Shown here in pieces: positions 19,831 to 31,089 of a stretch of DNA of 64,000 nt. Source of the stretch: Diploptera punctata. Lineage: Eukaryota; Arthropoda; Insecta; Blattodea; Blaberidae. Both the position numbers and the translations under genes were made by a program. The DNA is taken from assembly GCA_030220185.1 (NCBI GenBank), contig JASPKZ010001233.1, positions 3,116,501-3,180,500 of the forward strand, in the 5' to 3' direction. Positions within the stretch are counted from its first letter, which is position 1, and every line of letters starts with the position of its first letter. Under the pieces are notes generated by a model, which saw nothing but the letters and a program-made list of their open reading frames with translations, made no database searches and was not told the DNA's origin.

Positions 19831-19839
19831 ATATGCCAC

Positions 19840-19982
19840 ACTCTTGGGGCAGCAATTTTTTTTCGCAACCAAACTGGTCGCATAGAAATAAATTAACAAA
19901 GTAAGGTCGATATCGTTAATCAGTAAAATTGGATCATTAGGAGTGGGGTTAAACCTGAAGCGAAATTTTAAAAATCCCTCTA
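19840..19982 (+). repeat. Left half of a diverged ~130-bp duplication flanking A8
   Basis: CGCAACCAAACTGG, CATTAGGAGTGGGGTTAAAC and GAAGCGAAATTTTAAAAATC line up in the same order with CGCAACGAAACTTGG, CATTAGAAGTAAGGGTTTAC and AACCGAAATTTAGAAATG at 21036-21165. Confidence 0.45.
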
Positions 19983-21006
19983 ATTAACTAACTCACTGTC
20001 ACTATCGAACCCGTTGGTTCATGGCCGCGCGGACATAAGCTCTCCATATATCCCTATCCTGAGCCAATGTTTTTCAATCATCCCCTGTATAATCTACTTC
20101 TCTCAAATCATAGTTAATGTTATTCTCCCACCTCATTCTGATCTACCAACTGGGCGTTTTCCCTCTGGTTTTCCTACAAGAAGCTTCCATGCACATCTTT
20201 CATTCCCATTCGTGCCACATGTCCTGCCCATCACAGTCTACGAGACTTAACTGTTTTCACTATATCTGGATTTCTATAAAGACCATGTAATTCACTGTTA
20301 TGCAGTATTATCCATTCACCCGTACGTTCATCTCTCTTCGGTCCAAAAATTTTCTTAAGAACCCTATTCTCAAATATTCGTAATCTCCTTTCCTCCCTTA
20401 AAATAAGAGTCCATGTTTCGCATCCATATAAATAACTGGTAGAATAATGTTGTATATATTTTCAGTTTTTTTGGAAGGAGTTGAGACGTCAAGAGTCTCT
20501 GTAACGCGTAATAGCGCGCATTTCCAGAATTGAGCCTATGTTTAATTACTTTGTGCATCTCAATCCTATTCGTGATTATTGTTCCTAGGTATTTGAATTC
20601 AGCCACTTCTTTAAAATTCCCCTCATTTGTCACTAAATGTCCATTTCCATTATATAATGTATTTCTGTGTGTGACCTATTTAGTTTTATTGATATTTACT
20701 TCCAGTCCTAATTTCTTAGTGTTACTCAATAGTGTGTGCGTGTTGTCCTTTAGTATCTCCTCGCTATCGGCCAGTAGTACTACATCATCAGCATAAACTA
20801 ACAGCTTATTAATACCATTGAGTTGTAAGCCATCCTCATCCTCTAAAGATTTGATGGCATGCTCTAGTACAAAATTAAATAGTAGAGAACATAGTGCATC
20901 TCCTTGCTTCAACCCACTGTGGATTTCAAAAGTGTCCGAAAACTGTTTGCCTACACGTACACTACTCTTTGTGCAATTTAAACACATTCGTATAAGTTTT
21001 AACTAA
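19983..21006 (-). mobile_element. Family A copy A8 (RT core to 3' end)
   Basis: The second most complete A copy. The minus frame from 20987 reads GKQFSDTFEIHSGLKQGDAL, ALCSLLFNFVLEHAIKSLED and LLVYADDVVLLADSEE. TAG at 20676-20678 follows NKTK where A1 has a 4-bp insertion; here it looks like a 3-bp loss. The same frame then gives EGNFKEVAEFKYLGTIITNR and later pieces with shifts near 20400-20470 and 20140. The 3' end is at 19983 (CTAACTCACTGTCAC). The 5' truncation is at about 21006, near LVRLIRMCLN. Confidence 0.88.
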
Positions 21007-21223
21007 CTCTCTCCAGCCTAAGCAATTTTAAATTTTCCGCAACGAAACTTGGCATATGTTATTGAAAAGAAAAACGAAGAAGGGATTTAAAAAAAATCAG
21101 TCATATTCGACCATTAGAAGTAAGGGTTTACCTAAAAACCGAAATTTAGAAATGCCTTTAAGATTCAACATGTTTGTTTTCGGGCAATACATAGTATTTA
21201 ATAGATAAACTAAATACAAATTA
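21007..21223 (+). repeat. Right half of the diverged duplication flanking A8
   Basis: See 19840-19982. Bases 21036-21165 align with it; the rest is unassigned. Confidence 0.4.
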
Positions 21224-21495
21224 CATACATACTTACTTACTTACTTACTTACTCACTGGCACTATCGAACCCGTAGGTTCATGGCCGCGCGGACATAAGC
21301 TCTCCATACATCCCTATCCTGAGCTAATGCTTTCCAATCATTTCCTGTATAATCTACTTCCCTCAAATCATAGTTAATGTTGTTCTCCCACCTCATTCTT
21401 GGTCTACCAACTGGGCGTTTTCCTTCTGGCTTTCCTACAAGAAGTTTCCATGCACGTCTTTCATTCCCCATACGCGCAACATGTCCTGCCCATAC
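21224..21495 (-). mobile_element. Family A 3' end, copy A9 (best preserved)
   Basis: An 80-codon minus-strand stretch without stops: WAGHVARMGNERRAWKLLVG, KPEGKRPVGRPRMRWENN, NYDLREVDYTGNDWKALAQD and WRAYVRAAMNLRVR, then TAG at 21262-21264 and a tail of about six CTTA units at 21224-21255. No disabling change is seen, so it is probably the youngest A insertion here. Truncated at the codons before GHVARM. Confidence 0.88.
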
Positions 21496-21610
21496 AATAA
21501 ACCAAGAAAATCTTACCATAAATTTGATTTGCTGAGGAATTATTTTAGTTTGTGCAGCTCCTTTGATTAATGCTGAAGTTATACTGAAAGTTGTGTTTGT
21601 GTTGTTTCAG

Positions 21611-21643
21611 GTACCGCAAACTGTGGACCGCTGCCTCCTACTG
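21611..21643 (+). CDS. Candidate micro-exon 2 (33 nt) of an unidentified host gene
   Basis: Preceded by TTTGTGTTGTTTCAG and followed by CTG|GTGAGTGTG. With the phase left by candidate exon 1 it reads Arg then YRKLWTAASYW, with no stop. GC content is far above the flanks. All three frames happen to be open, so coding is not proven. Spacing from candidate 1 is about 3.9 kb, filled by transposons, as expected of an intron in a large insect genome. Confidence 0.35.
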
Positions 21644-22590
21644 GTGAGTGTGTATTTCAATTTATTACCACACTGGATGTCTGTAGTTTCTGTAGAATTT
21701 CAGATTCATCGGCTCATCGGTTCCTCCCTTAACACCATTTTACAGGAATAAGGATCTGAATTTTTACAAATTTTTAGGTGTCATGATGTTCTGTACGATT
21801 TTCTACTTTTTGTTTGTATGACCGAGTATTTGAAATTTCCTGTTATCTTATTATTTCGTTAAGATAGCAAGAAGTTTCATGTATATACATACGTACAGTA
21901 TGGACATAAAAATATGTATGGCAATGCCTGTCTTGCTTATTTCGTGCTTCGAGTTCTGCGGTACACCGATAGATGGTACCTGTAGTATATTTTCAATATT
22001 CACTGATCTGAAAATGAAATAAGAGATAATGAAATAACGTGGAATATTTATTTGTTGAAATTTGTTTCGTAAAAAATACGTAAAAATAATGTATTCTTGA
22101 ATATATACATTTTATATTTACTTCTCATTTTTATTAAAATTGAAATGTTAAAGAAAATCACAACATGTTATGGACATATTATAATTATTATAAAATCGAT
22201 CAATTATTTCACTTTTTTTATTCGTTTTCGCTATATTTAATAGCTGTAACCTATATTTTTGTTTCGTTTTGAAAATGTGAAAATTCAGGTTCTTAATAAA
22301 TATAGGATAGATCATGAGTATGAGATAGTGTCATTACAAAATTGCGTATTAAATACAGTTTTTCTGTAAGGATAATAATTAAAATTGCTTAGTGTTTATT
22401 ATTAGGGTACTCTTCCATTGCCCTTTAGTTGACTAAGCAACGAGCTTGGGCGCACTGCGCTGTCTTGAGCTTGTAATGAATTTCAGCACACACTATTTAC
22501 ATTAGTAGTTAAAATGGGGTAGTTAGAGAGATAATAGATTTAAAAATAGTTTTATAGAGAGAAACAGGTGATATACTCGTAGGTTAGACG
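21644..22590. other. Unassigned AT-rich DNA
   Basis: No transposon or coding signal recognised. It would be intron if the micro-exons are real. Confidence 0.4.
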
Positions 22591-22597
22591 AATGGGT

Positions 22598-22601
22598 ACA
22601 T

Positions 22602-22648
<47 letters not shown>

Positions 22649-22663
22649 TATATAGATAGGTAC

Positions 22664-22696
<33 letters not shown>
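22598..22696. repeat. (TA)n and (GATA)n microsatellites
   Basis: About 20 TA units at 22604-22646, then ATAGATATATAGATAGGTAC and about seven GATA units at 22665-22694. Confidence 0.9.
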
Positions 22697-22714
22697 GAGG
22701 TAAATTTATTTTGT

Positions 22715-22968
22715 AATTTTATAGCAAAAATGCTATATGCTTCATGCCAATAGATTGCGAGATTTGATTCTCGACGAGGATTTTTAAACTGCCTTAAACG
22801 TTCAGGTGGCACAATGCCCCCGGGATCGACTCAGCCTCTAACGGAAATGAGTACCAGACTACGTTCCGTTCTGGAAGTAAAGGTGGTAATCATGCAGTGC
22901 TGACTTCTCGTGCCTAAATCTCCTGTTACTCTAAGGGCCTTCTAAGGTCTGTAGTGAGATCGCTTTAC
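22715..22968 (+). mobile_element. SINE4 copy
   Basis: A tRNA-like head with a B-box-like GAGATTTGATTCTC (22758-22772), then TTTTTAAACTGCCTTAAACG, GGCACAATGCCCCCGGGA, CTAACGGAAATGAGTACCAG, GTAAAGGTGGTAATCATGCA. Related copies lie at 44446 (minus), 49905 and 52066. Confidence 0.72.
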
Positions 22969-23429
22969 CTTTATATTTATAGAAAAATAAATCTATAAAT
23001 GTAAAAGTTTGAAATGCATGAGGCAATGATGATAGCGGATAGATTTTAAATTATTTTGGAGAAGTGCAGCTATAATAATTGAATCTTGCGTGCTGTGAAG
23101 TAAAAACACTTTTGCGATGGATTCAATTGATTTCACCTGCTGAAACGGTGAAATAATAAGAGATTGTTGGTTTTTAACCACGATTTTTATGGTTAAGAAA
23201 ACAAGATTCTTTCTTAGGTATTTGTTAGAGATAGGTGAGAGTTAGATAGATATTTAAAGGATAGTTTTTGTTGCCCTCCAATTGTCCCTTCAAGATCTTC
23301 CTCCGCTGGAGCAGCGAGACCTTCCGTCGTTGGAGGAAGAAGTCACAAGAGGAGAAGACAGAAGAGTCTGGTTGTCTGGTGTTGTTATATCCGTTTGAGA
23401 GGCTTCCACCACCGGAAGTTACAAGGGAA

Positions 23430-23690
23430 AGGACAAAAAAGGAAGAAAGAAAGAAAAAAGAAAGAAAGAAAAAAGGAATAGAAATAGAAACAGAAAGAAA
23501 GGAAGAAAGAAAGATAGAAAAATATACAGGAAAATAGAAAGGTATAAATAGAAAAATAGAGAAATGAATAGATATGTAAAAAGATAGGTGCCGGTATCTA
23601 AATAGACAGAGATATAGGTTGAGAGGTATATAGATAGATATATATAGGTATGACATGAAAAGAAAAATAAAGGTCTGAGATTCAAACTAG
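23430..23690. repeat. Purine-rich GAAA/GATA simple-sequence region
   Basis: GGAAAGAAAGAAAAAAG-type sequence grading into ATAGATAGATATATATAG. Long minus-strand frames here are pyrimidine artefacts. The 23265-23420 part in front is GC-balanced and starts CTCCAATTGTCCCTTC; not recognised. Confidence 0.7.
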
Positions 23691-23974
23691 AGGGCATTAA
23701 CTTTATATGTTAGTAACATACCAACTAATCCACTTAGGCATCCCATCACAATTTGTTTTCTTATATATGATTCTTTATCATGAGAGGCAGCGGGACATCG
23801 GTCGCACTGCCATCTCGTGGCTTCTATAACAAGGAACCATTTAAAGATATATAATGCATGCTATTAAGCATTAGAGGGACCCTAGCCTTTCCAACATTTT
23901 CAAAAATGTTGATCTAAAACGTTATAAAATGTTAATTTTTCTAGATATCCTGAGGAATGAAAGAGGGGAGTAAT

Positions 23975-24105
23975 AAAGGGCAGGTGTCCTGTAGGTCAAG
24001 AATGAGGTACGAGAAAATAAAATTGACCTTGGTTAGGAGGGAGACAAATTATACAGAATATTATTGAGAAATATTAGCTTAAGATGTGCAGAACTTAGTC
24101 CGGTA
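23975..24105 (+). mobile_element. Family A 3' fragment, copy A10 (old)
   Basis: Degraded match to GRPRMRxE and REVDYTG: GTCAAGAATGAGGTACGAG, GGTTAGGAGGGAGACAAATT, ATACAGAATATTATTGAGAA. Stops present; no tail. Confidence 0.6.
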
Positions 24106-24429
24106 TACATATGGGTAGAAAAGTAGGTAGAATGGAAGAAGAGAAAAATAATTCTAGTATTGAATGAGAAAACAAAAAGAAGAGATCGTTACCAGAAGAA
24201 CTTTATGTAAGAAGTTACAAGTAATGAATTGAAGCTTATTATTAAAAAGAGAAGATTTGAAGCAAATATTTTATTCAAGAAAAGAAGTTATGGTAATTTG
24301 GTGAGTGATTATTTTTGTTACATTAGTGAAGCCCTGATAAGTAATTCTAGTTACGTTATAGGATGCGATGTAATCAGATTTATGTTGCAAGACAAGAATG
24401 ATGGACATTCAAATGTAAGATAGTATTTT

Positions 24430-25140
24430 GACGTTTATTTAATTTGTTATTAATATTATTTATTTGTCTTTGCTCATGTACCCTCATTTAGTAAGTTCAG
24501 TTATTCTTTTATTTTTTTTGTAATTTTTAAATTTTAATTATTTTTAATATATATTATTTTTAATTTAAATTTTATTGTTTTCTTTACATCTTTTATGTTT
24601 TTGTTATTATTTTATTATTTTAAATAAAATTCTTATATTTTTTACTAAATGTATGTTAATTTTTATTTCTTATTTTTCAGTTTTTATTATTTTTTAAAAA
24701 ATATTTTATAACTTATTTGAATTTTTATTATTTAAATTTATAAAAGCTTATTTTATTTGTTATGTTTATTTTATTTTTTGTTGTTTATTTAATTCTCTAT
24801 TACTTACTAATTTTCATTGTTCTCAATTTTAATTTTGCTTTTTTTTTTATTGTATTCTTATCTTTTTGTGATTTTAATTTTTTACTTTATTTTTTTTAAT
24901 TGTCATGTTTTAATTTTTTGTTGTTTGTTTTATTTTTTATTCATTTATTTTTGTTATTTTTACTATTTTTTATTATATATTCATTTTTATTGTTCATAAT
25001 TTTTATTTTTTATTACGTTTCTTAATTTTGTTGTAATTTTAGTTTTTTTTAATTTTTCATATATATATATATATATATATACACATTTTCATATTATTTA
25101 AAAAATATATTTATACATTTTTTGAAAATAAGTCCAGAAT
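24430..25140. other. Extremely T-rich, AT-rich tract
   Basis: About 700 bp dominated by TTTTATT-like words on the + strand, ending with an (AT)n run at 25058-25080. The open frame at 24817 is a composition artefact. Confidence 0.6.
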
Positions 25141-25995
25141 GTCTTAATGAATCTGATGATCGAGCATCCAATAAATATAAATATTTTTATACTTTAGTTT
25201 TATTATGTTAACATTAAAGAAATATTTTCCTGACACACGTTATTTCCCTTTTCTAACTTTAGGTAAACACGAAATATTTGAAGTTCATTTGATAGAATAC
25301 ATTAGGTCCAATCTTCATTTTCCTAAACATAAATTAGTCTGCGGTTTCTTTTAAAAATTCATTTGAAGCAACTTATGAGTATGAAACTTATTAACAGTAT
25401 CTGAATCTCATCGAAAAGTTTATTTTTAATTTGTTGGCATGAGATTGTTAGTCTTTTGTTGACAATTAAACTTCCCCTTTCTGAAAAGTGTAGTCATCTT
25501 TACTGATGCAGAACAATTGAAATCTTCAATGACTATAATCTGCCTCTAGTGATTGCTCAAATGTGGTTGAGAGTTTCGTAGGTTGAAACTCGACCCAGAG
25601 TCCATGGATTTTTCAAGGCGAAAAAATCGTGAACATGTTTCCTTCAGAAGAGAACTAAATCTGTGGAACCCGTATTGTAGATATACGGTACTTGAAAGAA
25701 TATCAAGTCCGAAGAAAGAGTCACTGAATAAAATGTGTAGCCCCTTTCTCACCCAAATTTGAATAACGATGTTGACCTTAGCTATAAAAAAAACTCACAA
25801 TGTGAAATATCGTTGAATGATGGTATATGTCACTAAGTTAGGTCGAAGAATGAGACCTAAAATGTAATTAAAATAAATTTCCCCAAATACTAAGTCAGTT
25901 TGTTGTAAAAACAGTCGAGTTCCTGAGATAGGATATAAAAATGGAATTAAAGCTCCATAACGCGACAGTCATAGGACCTTAGTCTACCACCTGGT
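25141..25995. other. Unassigned region
   Basis: No element recognised. A short minus-strand open frame at 25546-25752 (68 codons) has normal-looking composition but no known motif. Confidence 0.35.
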
Positions 25996-26218
25996 TGCTG
26001 GCAGTATAGAGGAGACATGTGGTTAGCATGTTGGGTCCTCAGCCGTTATAGCTGTCTTTTTTTCAACCTGTACTAGTAGTTATCCAAATTCCTCGCGAAT
26101 TTAGGCGGGGACCAGTTACATACTGGCCGAAATTCCATCAGAAAATTTCTTCCCCCATGGGGGACCCAAACCAGTGCAAGGCATGATGCCTCAAACTGCT
26201 CGGTTACGGTGCTGGATG
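25996..26218 (-). mobile_element. SINE2 copy 2
   Basis: On the minus strand it follows the copy at 18895: head with AACCGAGCAGTTTGAGGC, ACCAGTTACATACTGGCC region, and GCTAACCACATGTCTCC at the end. The middle has indels. Confidence 0.8.
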
Positions 26219-26321
26219 TAAATGTTTACGTCTAATGACTTTAAAATGACATAATGGTGGATAGTCTCATTTTCTGGCTAATTTAAACACCTCATTGTTT
26301 TTTCTCAATGGCGCGACTCTT

Positions 26322-26520
26322 GTGCGCCAGAGATGACATGGTTAGCCCTTATAGCTAGCTGGTTCTCTCAACACGGAGCCGCTACTTATTGTAGCTACCA
26401 AAATTTTTCACAATTTTGGGACAATCTCATACTGGCTGAAATTCAATAAGAAAATTTATTCCCCCATGGGGACTGAAATCTTGTGCCTGAAACCGCTCGG
26501 CTACGGTTTAGGGCTATCCC
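26322..26520 (-). mobile_element. SINE2 copy 3
   Basis: Only ~100 bp from copy 2 and in the same orientation. Head CGTAGCCGAGCGGTTTCAGG, body GGTAGCTACAATAAGTAGCG, end GCTAACCATGTCATC. Two near-adjacent same-strand insertions, or a duplication, are both possible. Confidence 0.82.
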
Positions 26521-27090
26521 ACAGCTTTAAAAAAGTTAAATTTTTATTTGAATAATGCTTAGTGGATCGAGCCCTAAGTGAAAATAAATATATTAATATT
26601 ATTTAAGGATTATAAAATATCCCAATAGGCCCAGAATTTTGATTGAAAAATGAAATATTAGGTCCCTTGAATGTGTGTCAGGATTTAGAATTTAAGTTAG
26701 TTTTAAGGTTTCCGAAAGAACATTCCTGGAGAAAAAATCAATTTAATAATGAGTTAAATGTCGAAAATGGAAAATTTAAAATACTGAAGCCTACCCAAAG
26801 GTAAAAAATGTAAAATTTCAATTCATTTTGATTTTTATTCAAAATTGTATTTTGTTTCTGAACTGGAAATATACAAAACAAATGTGAGTTTTGCTTAAGA
26901 TTTTTAAAATTTATTGAAAAATAAGTTATTAAGAGAATTCCCATACGTTTTACACAGAACTTGATAACATTTCGAAATATTAAAAAAATATTATGAAATA
27001 TAAAGAAAAAGTAAAGTAGTATATTAGTGTATTTGCAGAAATAATTGAAAATATCTCAGAAAGTATTAAAAAAATCTAAGAATAAATCAC
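26521..27090. other. Unassigned AT-rich DNA
   Basis: No gene or repeat partner recognised. Confidence 0.4.
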
Positions 27091-27093
27091 ATG

Positions 27094-27170
27094 TTTAATA
27101 GCTCAGATGGTAGAGCACCGGTGTACAAAACTGGAGGAATTGGGTTCAAATCCTGATTTAGTTATACATT
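27094..27170 (+). other. tRNA-like sequence (tRNA pseudogene; anticodon loop reads ACA)
   Basis: TAGCTCAGATGGTAGAGC is a canonical D arm and A box. CCGGT, a 7-base loop GTACAAA with T33, and ACTGG make a 5-bp anticodon stem. TTGGGTTCAAATCCTGA is a good T arm with B box. The acceptor stem (TGTTTAA with TTTAGTT) pairs only in part. Read as a tRNA the anticodon would be ACA, not the usual Cys GCA. Pseudogene or SINE head more likely than an active gene. Confidence 0.5.
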
Positions 27171-28420
27171 TCTCTTTAACAACTGAGTTAAAATTTAATA
27201 CCTCACTTCATAATTGTAGATTTCTCGAAGACACGTTTCAATACTTCTGCATATTATCTTCAGTTCCGTCAAATGAAGATAATACGCAAAAGTGCTAAAA
27301 CATTTCTAAAGAAATCTACAATAATGAGATGAGGTGTTAAATTCTAACTCAGTTATTAATGAAGATAAACCTCATGGTGTCACATACTTAAAATATTAAT
27401 GCAAACGTATTTTTCTCTTCAAAATTAAATCGAAGTAAGTGTTTATTCTAAAAAATAACACAAGTCTTAAAAATTTGACATATGATTTTTGAGGACGTGG
27501 CTTTAGTTTGATAAGATTTTTTTTTAAATTGTCATACTAAACAAACATAAAAATTAACTTTTTTTATAAAGGAAGGAAAGAACGCCATGGAATGTTCGTT
27601 CAGAAACATCTTATCAGGGCTTCATTACTATTATATTTAGGTTAAGTTGACTAACAGGTAGTGCGTTGAACAAGTAGTGTAGATTAGACAGACATCCAGT
27701 GTGGCGGTGGCACATTTGCTGACATTGTCGACTTGGTGATGTGATTTGTTCCATCAAGTTTGACACAATAGCACGTGTGGCACTGAATTTTGTAGCTAGT
27801 CAGTAGCTAGTACCTGATGGGCATCCCTTGTTACCTGTCTTCCTAAAAGCATTCTGCATATGTTGGTGAAGGGTGTTGTGAAATCTTTTCTTGTCCAAAC
27901 CTGGCAAAAAAAAAAAGTTGGAATTAGATATTTTGCTGTTATTTGAAAATGATGATTATTATAAATAGGGTCCTCTGGAATTGAAATGAAAAAAGCGAGG
28001 CCTTTATTTATAAGGTAATGGTTAGGTACCGGAGGGAAAGCTGTGAAACATTAAGACATTGAAGTGAAAGTTTATGGAAAAGGTGTGAAAGTAGGTTTTG
28101 AAAAATTGAAGAAGGAATTTTTGTATAAAATAAGTTAAATGGTAGGAAGGATTTCAATGTTCGACGAGATGAATATAAGCAGAACTATTTTTAAACTTTG
28201 TGATTGATTCAAGAAGTTAGTACCGTGTGTGACCACATTCTAATGGGTGGTGAATGCTATAGGCAGAGGTTCTTCTAAATAATTGGATAAATTTGTTATT
28301 GCTTAAAGTAAAATTAAATTATTGAAATTTATTTGGTGATTTGTGGGAGATTTTTTAAAGGAGCAATAGAAATATTTTTTTTGAAGGTAACATTTTTGGG
28401 AGGTAACATTTCTTGGTAAT
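27171..28420. other. Unassigned; includes a less AT-rich island at 27560-27910
   Basis: The island has mixed composition with words such as GTGTGGCGGTGGCACATTTG and CTAGTCAGTAGCTAGTACC and no known element motif. At 27185-27345 an imperfect inverted pair is visible: AATACCTCACTTCATAATTG with its partner near 27322, and CTTCAGTTCCGTC near AAATGAAGATAATACGC. Confidence 0.35.
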
Positions 28421-28423
28421 AGG

Positions 28424-28706
28424 AAGCCAGATATAATAAGAACGGTAGAAAGTCTCGTAGACTGAGATGGGCAGGACATGTGGCACGTATGGAGGTTGAA
28501 AGAGGTGCATAGAAGCTTTTTGTAGGAAAACCAGAGGGAAAATACCAGTTGGTAGACCAATAATGAGGTGGGAGAATAACATTATCCATGGTTTGAGGAA
28601 GTAGATTATACAGGTGATAATTGGAAAACATCTCAGGATAGGGATCTATGGAGAGCTTATGTCTACGTGGCCATCAACTTACGGGTTCGATAGAGCCAGT
28701 GAGTTA
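28424..28706 (+). mobile_element. Family A 3' fragment, copy A11
   Basis: Starts at CCAGATATAATAAGAACGG and passes AGTCTCGTAGACTGAGATGG, GGCAGGACATGTGGCACG, GGTAGACCAATAATGAGG to GGGTTCGATAGAGCCAGTGA. Several 1-bp indels. No long tail. Confidence 0.82.
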
Positions 28707-28714
28707 TTTAAATA

Positions 28715-29410
28715 TTTTTGAAAGGTTAAAATGTTTGGGAGATAACTTTTTAGAATGTAAATTTTTGGGAGGTAACTTTTTTGGAGAGGAAATTATTTTT
28801 TGGGGGCGTAATAGTTTCTTGTAGAGAAAAATATGTTTTGTGGGTGGACGAATTTATGGAGGAAAAATATGTTTTGTGGGTGGACGAATTTTATGGAGGA
28901 TGAAATATGTTTTTGAATGGTGAAATATATTTTTGAATGGTGAAATATATTTTTGGAGGGTAAAATATATTTTTGTAGGGTGAAATATATTTTTGTAGGG
29001 CGAAACATAATAGATGGAGGGTGAAATATACAATAATTTTGGAGGGTGAAATATACAATAATTTTTTTAGGGTGAAGTATACAATAATTTTGGAGGGTGA
29101 AGTATACAATAATTTTGGAGGGTGAAGTATACAATAATTTTGGAGGGTGAAGTATACAATAATTTTGGAGGGTGAAGTATACAATAATTTGGAGGTGAAG
29201 TATACAATAATTTTGGAGGGTGAAGTATACAATAATTTTGGAGGGTGAAGTATACAATAATTTTGGAGGGTGAAGTATACAATAATTTTGGAGGGTGAAG
29301 TATACAATAATTTTGGAGGGTGAAGTATACAATAATTTTGGAGGGTGAAGTATACAATAATTTTGGAGGGTGAAGTATACAATAATTTTGGAGGGTGAAA
29401 TGTATTTTTG
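28715..29410. repeat. 25-bp minisatellite with diverged flanking units
   Basis: From about 29041 the unit GGAGGGTGAAGTATACAA plus TAATTTT (25 bp) repeats about 14 times with near identity; 28715-29040 holds older units of 20-30 bp (TGAAATATATTTTTG, GGAGGTAACTTTTT). The minus strand lacks stops in all frames, giving meaningless long frames. Confidence 0.92.
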
Positions 29411-31089
29411 GAAGATATTTTCAGGTAAATATTAAGTGTAATGTAGGCTATATTTATAGGTAATAAATGTTAAATTTCTGAATTTATAATGGCATTAAAA
29501 GTAGATACGTAAATGATTGATTCTATGCTTTAATCATCAATTTTAACTATTATTGTAATTCATTTTTAATCAATCAGGATTCCTTAATCAGTTTTAAAAT
29601 ATTAACCAAATGAAAATAATATCGTTGAGACGGCTAATCAAGAAATTATAGGCATTTATTGTAGACTATAAAAGTCTTTACATGACTGGGACATTAAAGG
29701 AAGATGATATTTATTCATAAATTATTTATGTAAAGTATTGAACTTTCACTTCAATGTTTCAATAGTATTGGATATTTAGCGACAGAGTGTTTATGTGGGT
29801 GAAAATTTACTAGACAAATGAGTTAAGTAACAATTTTTAAAATGGACAAAGTTGTAATTTTTTAGGCGAGAGAAATAAGATAACATCAATTTGTAAAATA
29901 AGTTTTAGATAAAAAATCTTATAAGATTTAGAAGAGGGCAGGGAAATTAATAATTAACTAGATTTAAAAATAGATAAGTGATAAGAAGTTACATTAGTTG
30001 AAGGACATGAAAGGCCCCGGAATAGAGTAACAATAGACTGATCTTTTGTTGCTAAAATGCAGGGCTACAGTTTCTAAAAAGTTGGTAGTTTAGAAGAATT
30101 GTTTAGGTTTAACGGGGAATTAAACATTTTAAAGATATTAAGAGTAGATAATGAAAGATTTTGAGGAATAGGGTGATATATATAAATATAAATTTTAAAA
30201 ATATAAAAAATAATATAATTAAAATGATTAGAAAAAGAAAATTAATTAATAAATTAAAAATAAAATATATTTTAAAATATTGCTGCATGAATGAAGTTTT
30301 TTTAGTGTGCATAAAATGGGGTAAAAACATTTTTAATAAATGTGAGGACGAGATACTCAGGAATTTATAGATATAGCACTGATTTTATAAATAAATCAAT
30401 AATTTTGATATTATAGAAAAGGAAATACTAAAATTGTTTAGTTAAAATTTAAAATGTTTGTGGTATGGGCGATGCTATTTTTGATAGATAATAATTAAAT
30501 GATTTAGGATAGACAAGGTTATGAAAGAGGTTAGTTAAGGGTAAAGAAACAGCTTTCACCTCCTTGACTAAATCACTTAGGAAGTATGAAAAAAATTAAG
30601 CCAGAGTTTGTGACAAAAGAGATTTCAGCTGGTGTGATTGATTGAGTGTTCAGGGAAAATATAATTAAGCACTTTGTTCATATGAGATGCAATTACTTAA
30701 TTAAGGCAGAGAATCACACATGTTTCAGTATCAAAATTAGACAAAGTTAAGCTCAAGTTAGTGTCACAATGTGAGAATTAGTTACAGCTTAGATACAGAA
30801 ATATCTCTCTTTCATAATTATATTAATTTTTTATCAGAATATTATTACCCTTTTATTTTATAAATTATTTCCGAAACTTTACAAGTTGTACTTTTATTAT
30901 TTTTTATATCTTGAATATTTTAGGATATGAAAACTGTACTTCGCAGAATTAATAATTTCAACTTTTGAGATATTTGGACGTTTGAGGAATTTGGACTTAT
31001 CAGAAATTTGGAACTATGAGAAAGGAATTTGGACACTTCAGGAAGGAAAATGGACTATTCAATACAGAATCAGAATATTTGAGGAAGGT
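29411..31089. other. Unassigned AT-rich DNA between two arrays
   Basis: No coding or element signal recognised. The last ~90 bp (31000-31089) have loose GGAATTTGGACTTATCAG-like words that grade into the array. Confidence 0.45.

Noticed and set aside
23225..23697. Two minus-strand open frames of 92 and 143 codons rich in Phe, Leu, Ser and Tyr
   Set aside because: They read the complement of a GAAA/GATA simple-sequence tract; no real protein pattern.
24817..24999. A 60-codon hydrophobic frame
   Set aside because: Lies in T-rich DNA where TTT/TTA/ATT codons make open hydrophobic frames by chance.
28793..29382. Three overlapping minus-strand open frames of 96-179 codons
   Set aside because: Artefact of the 25-bp repeat, open in all three frames.
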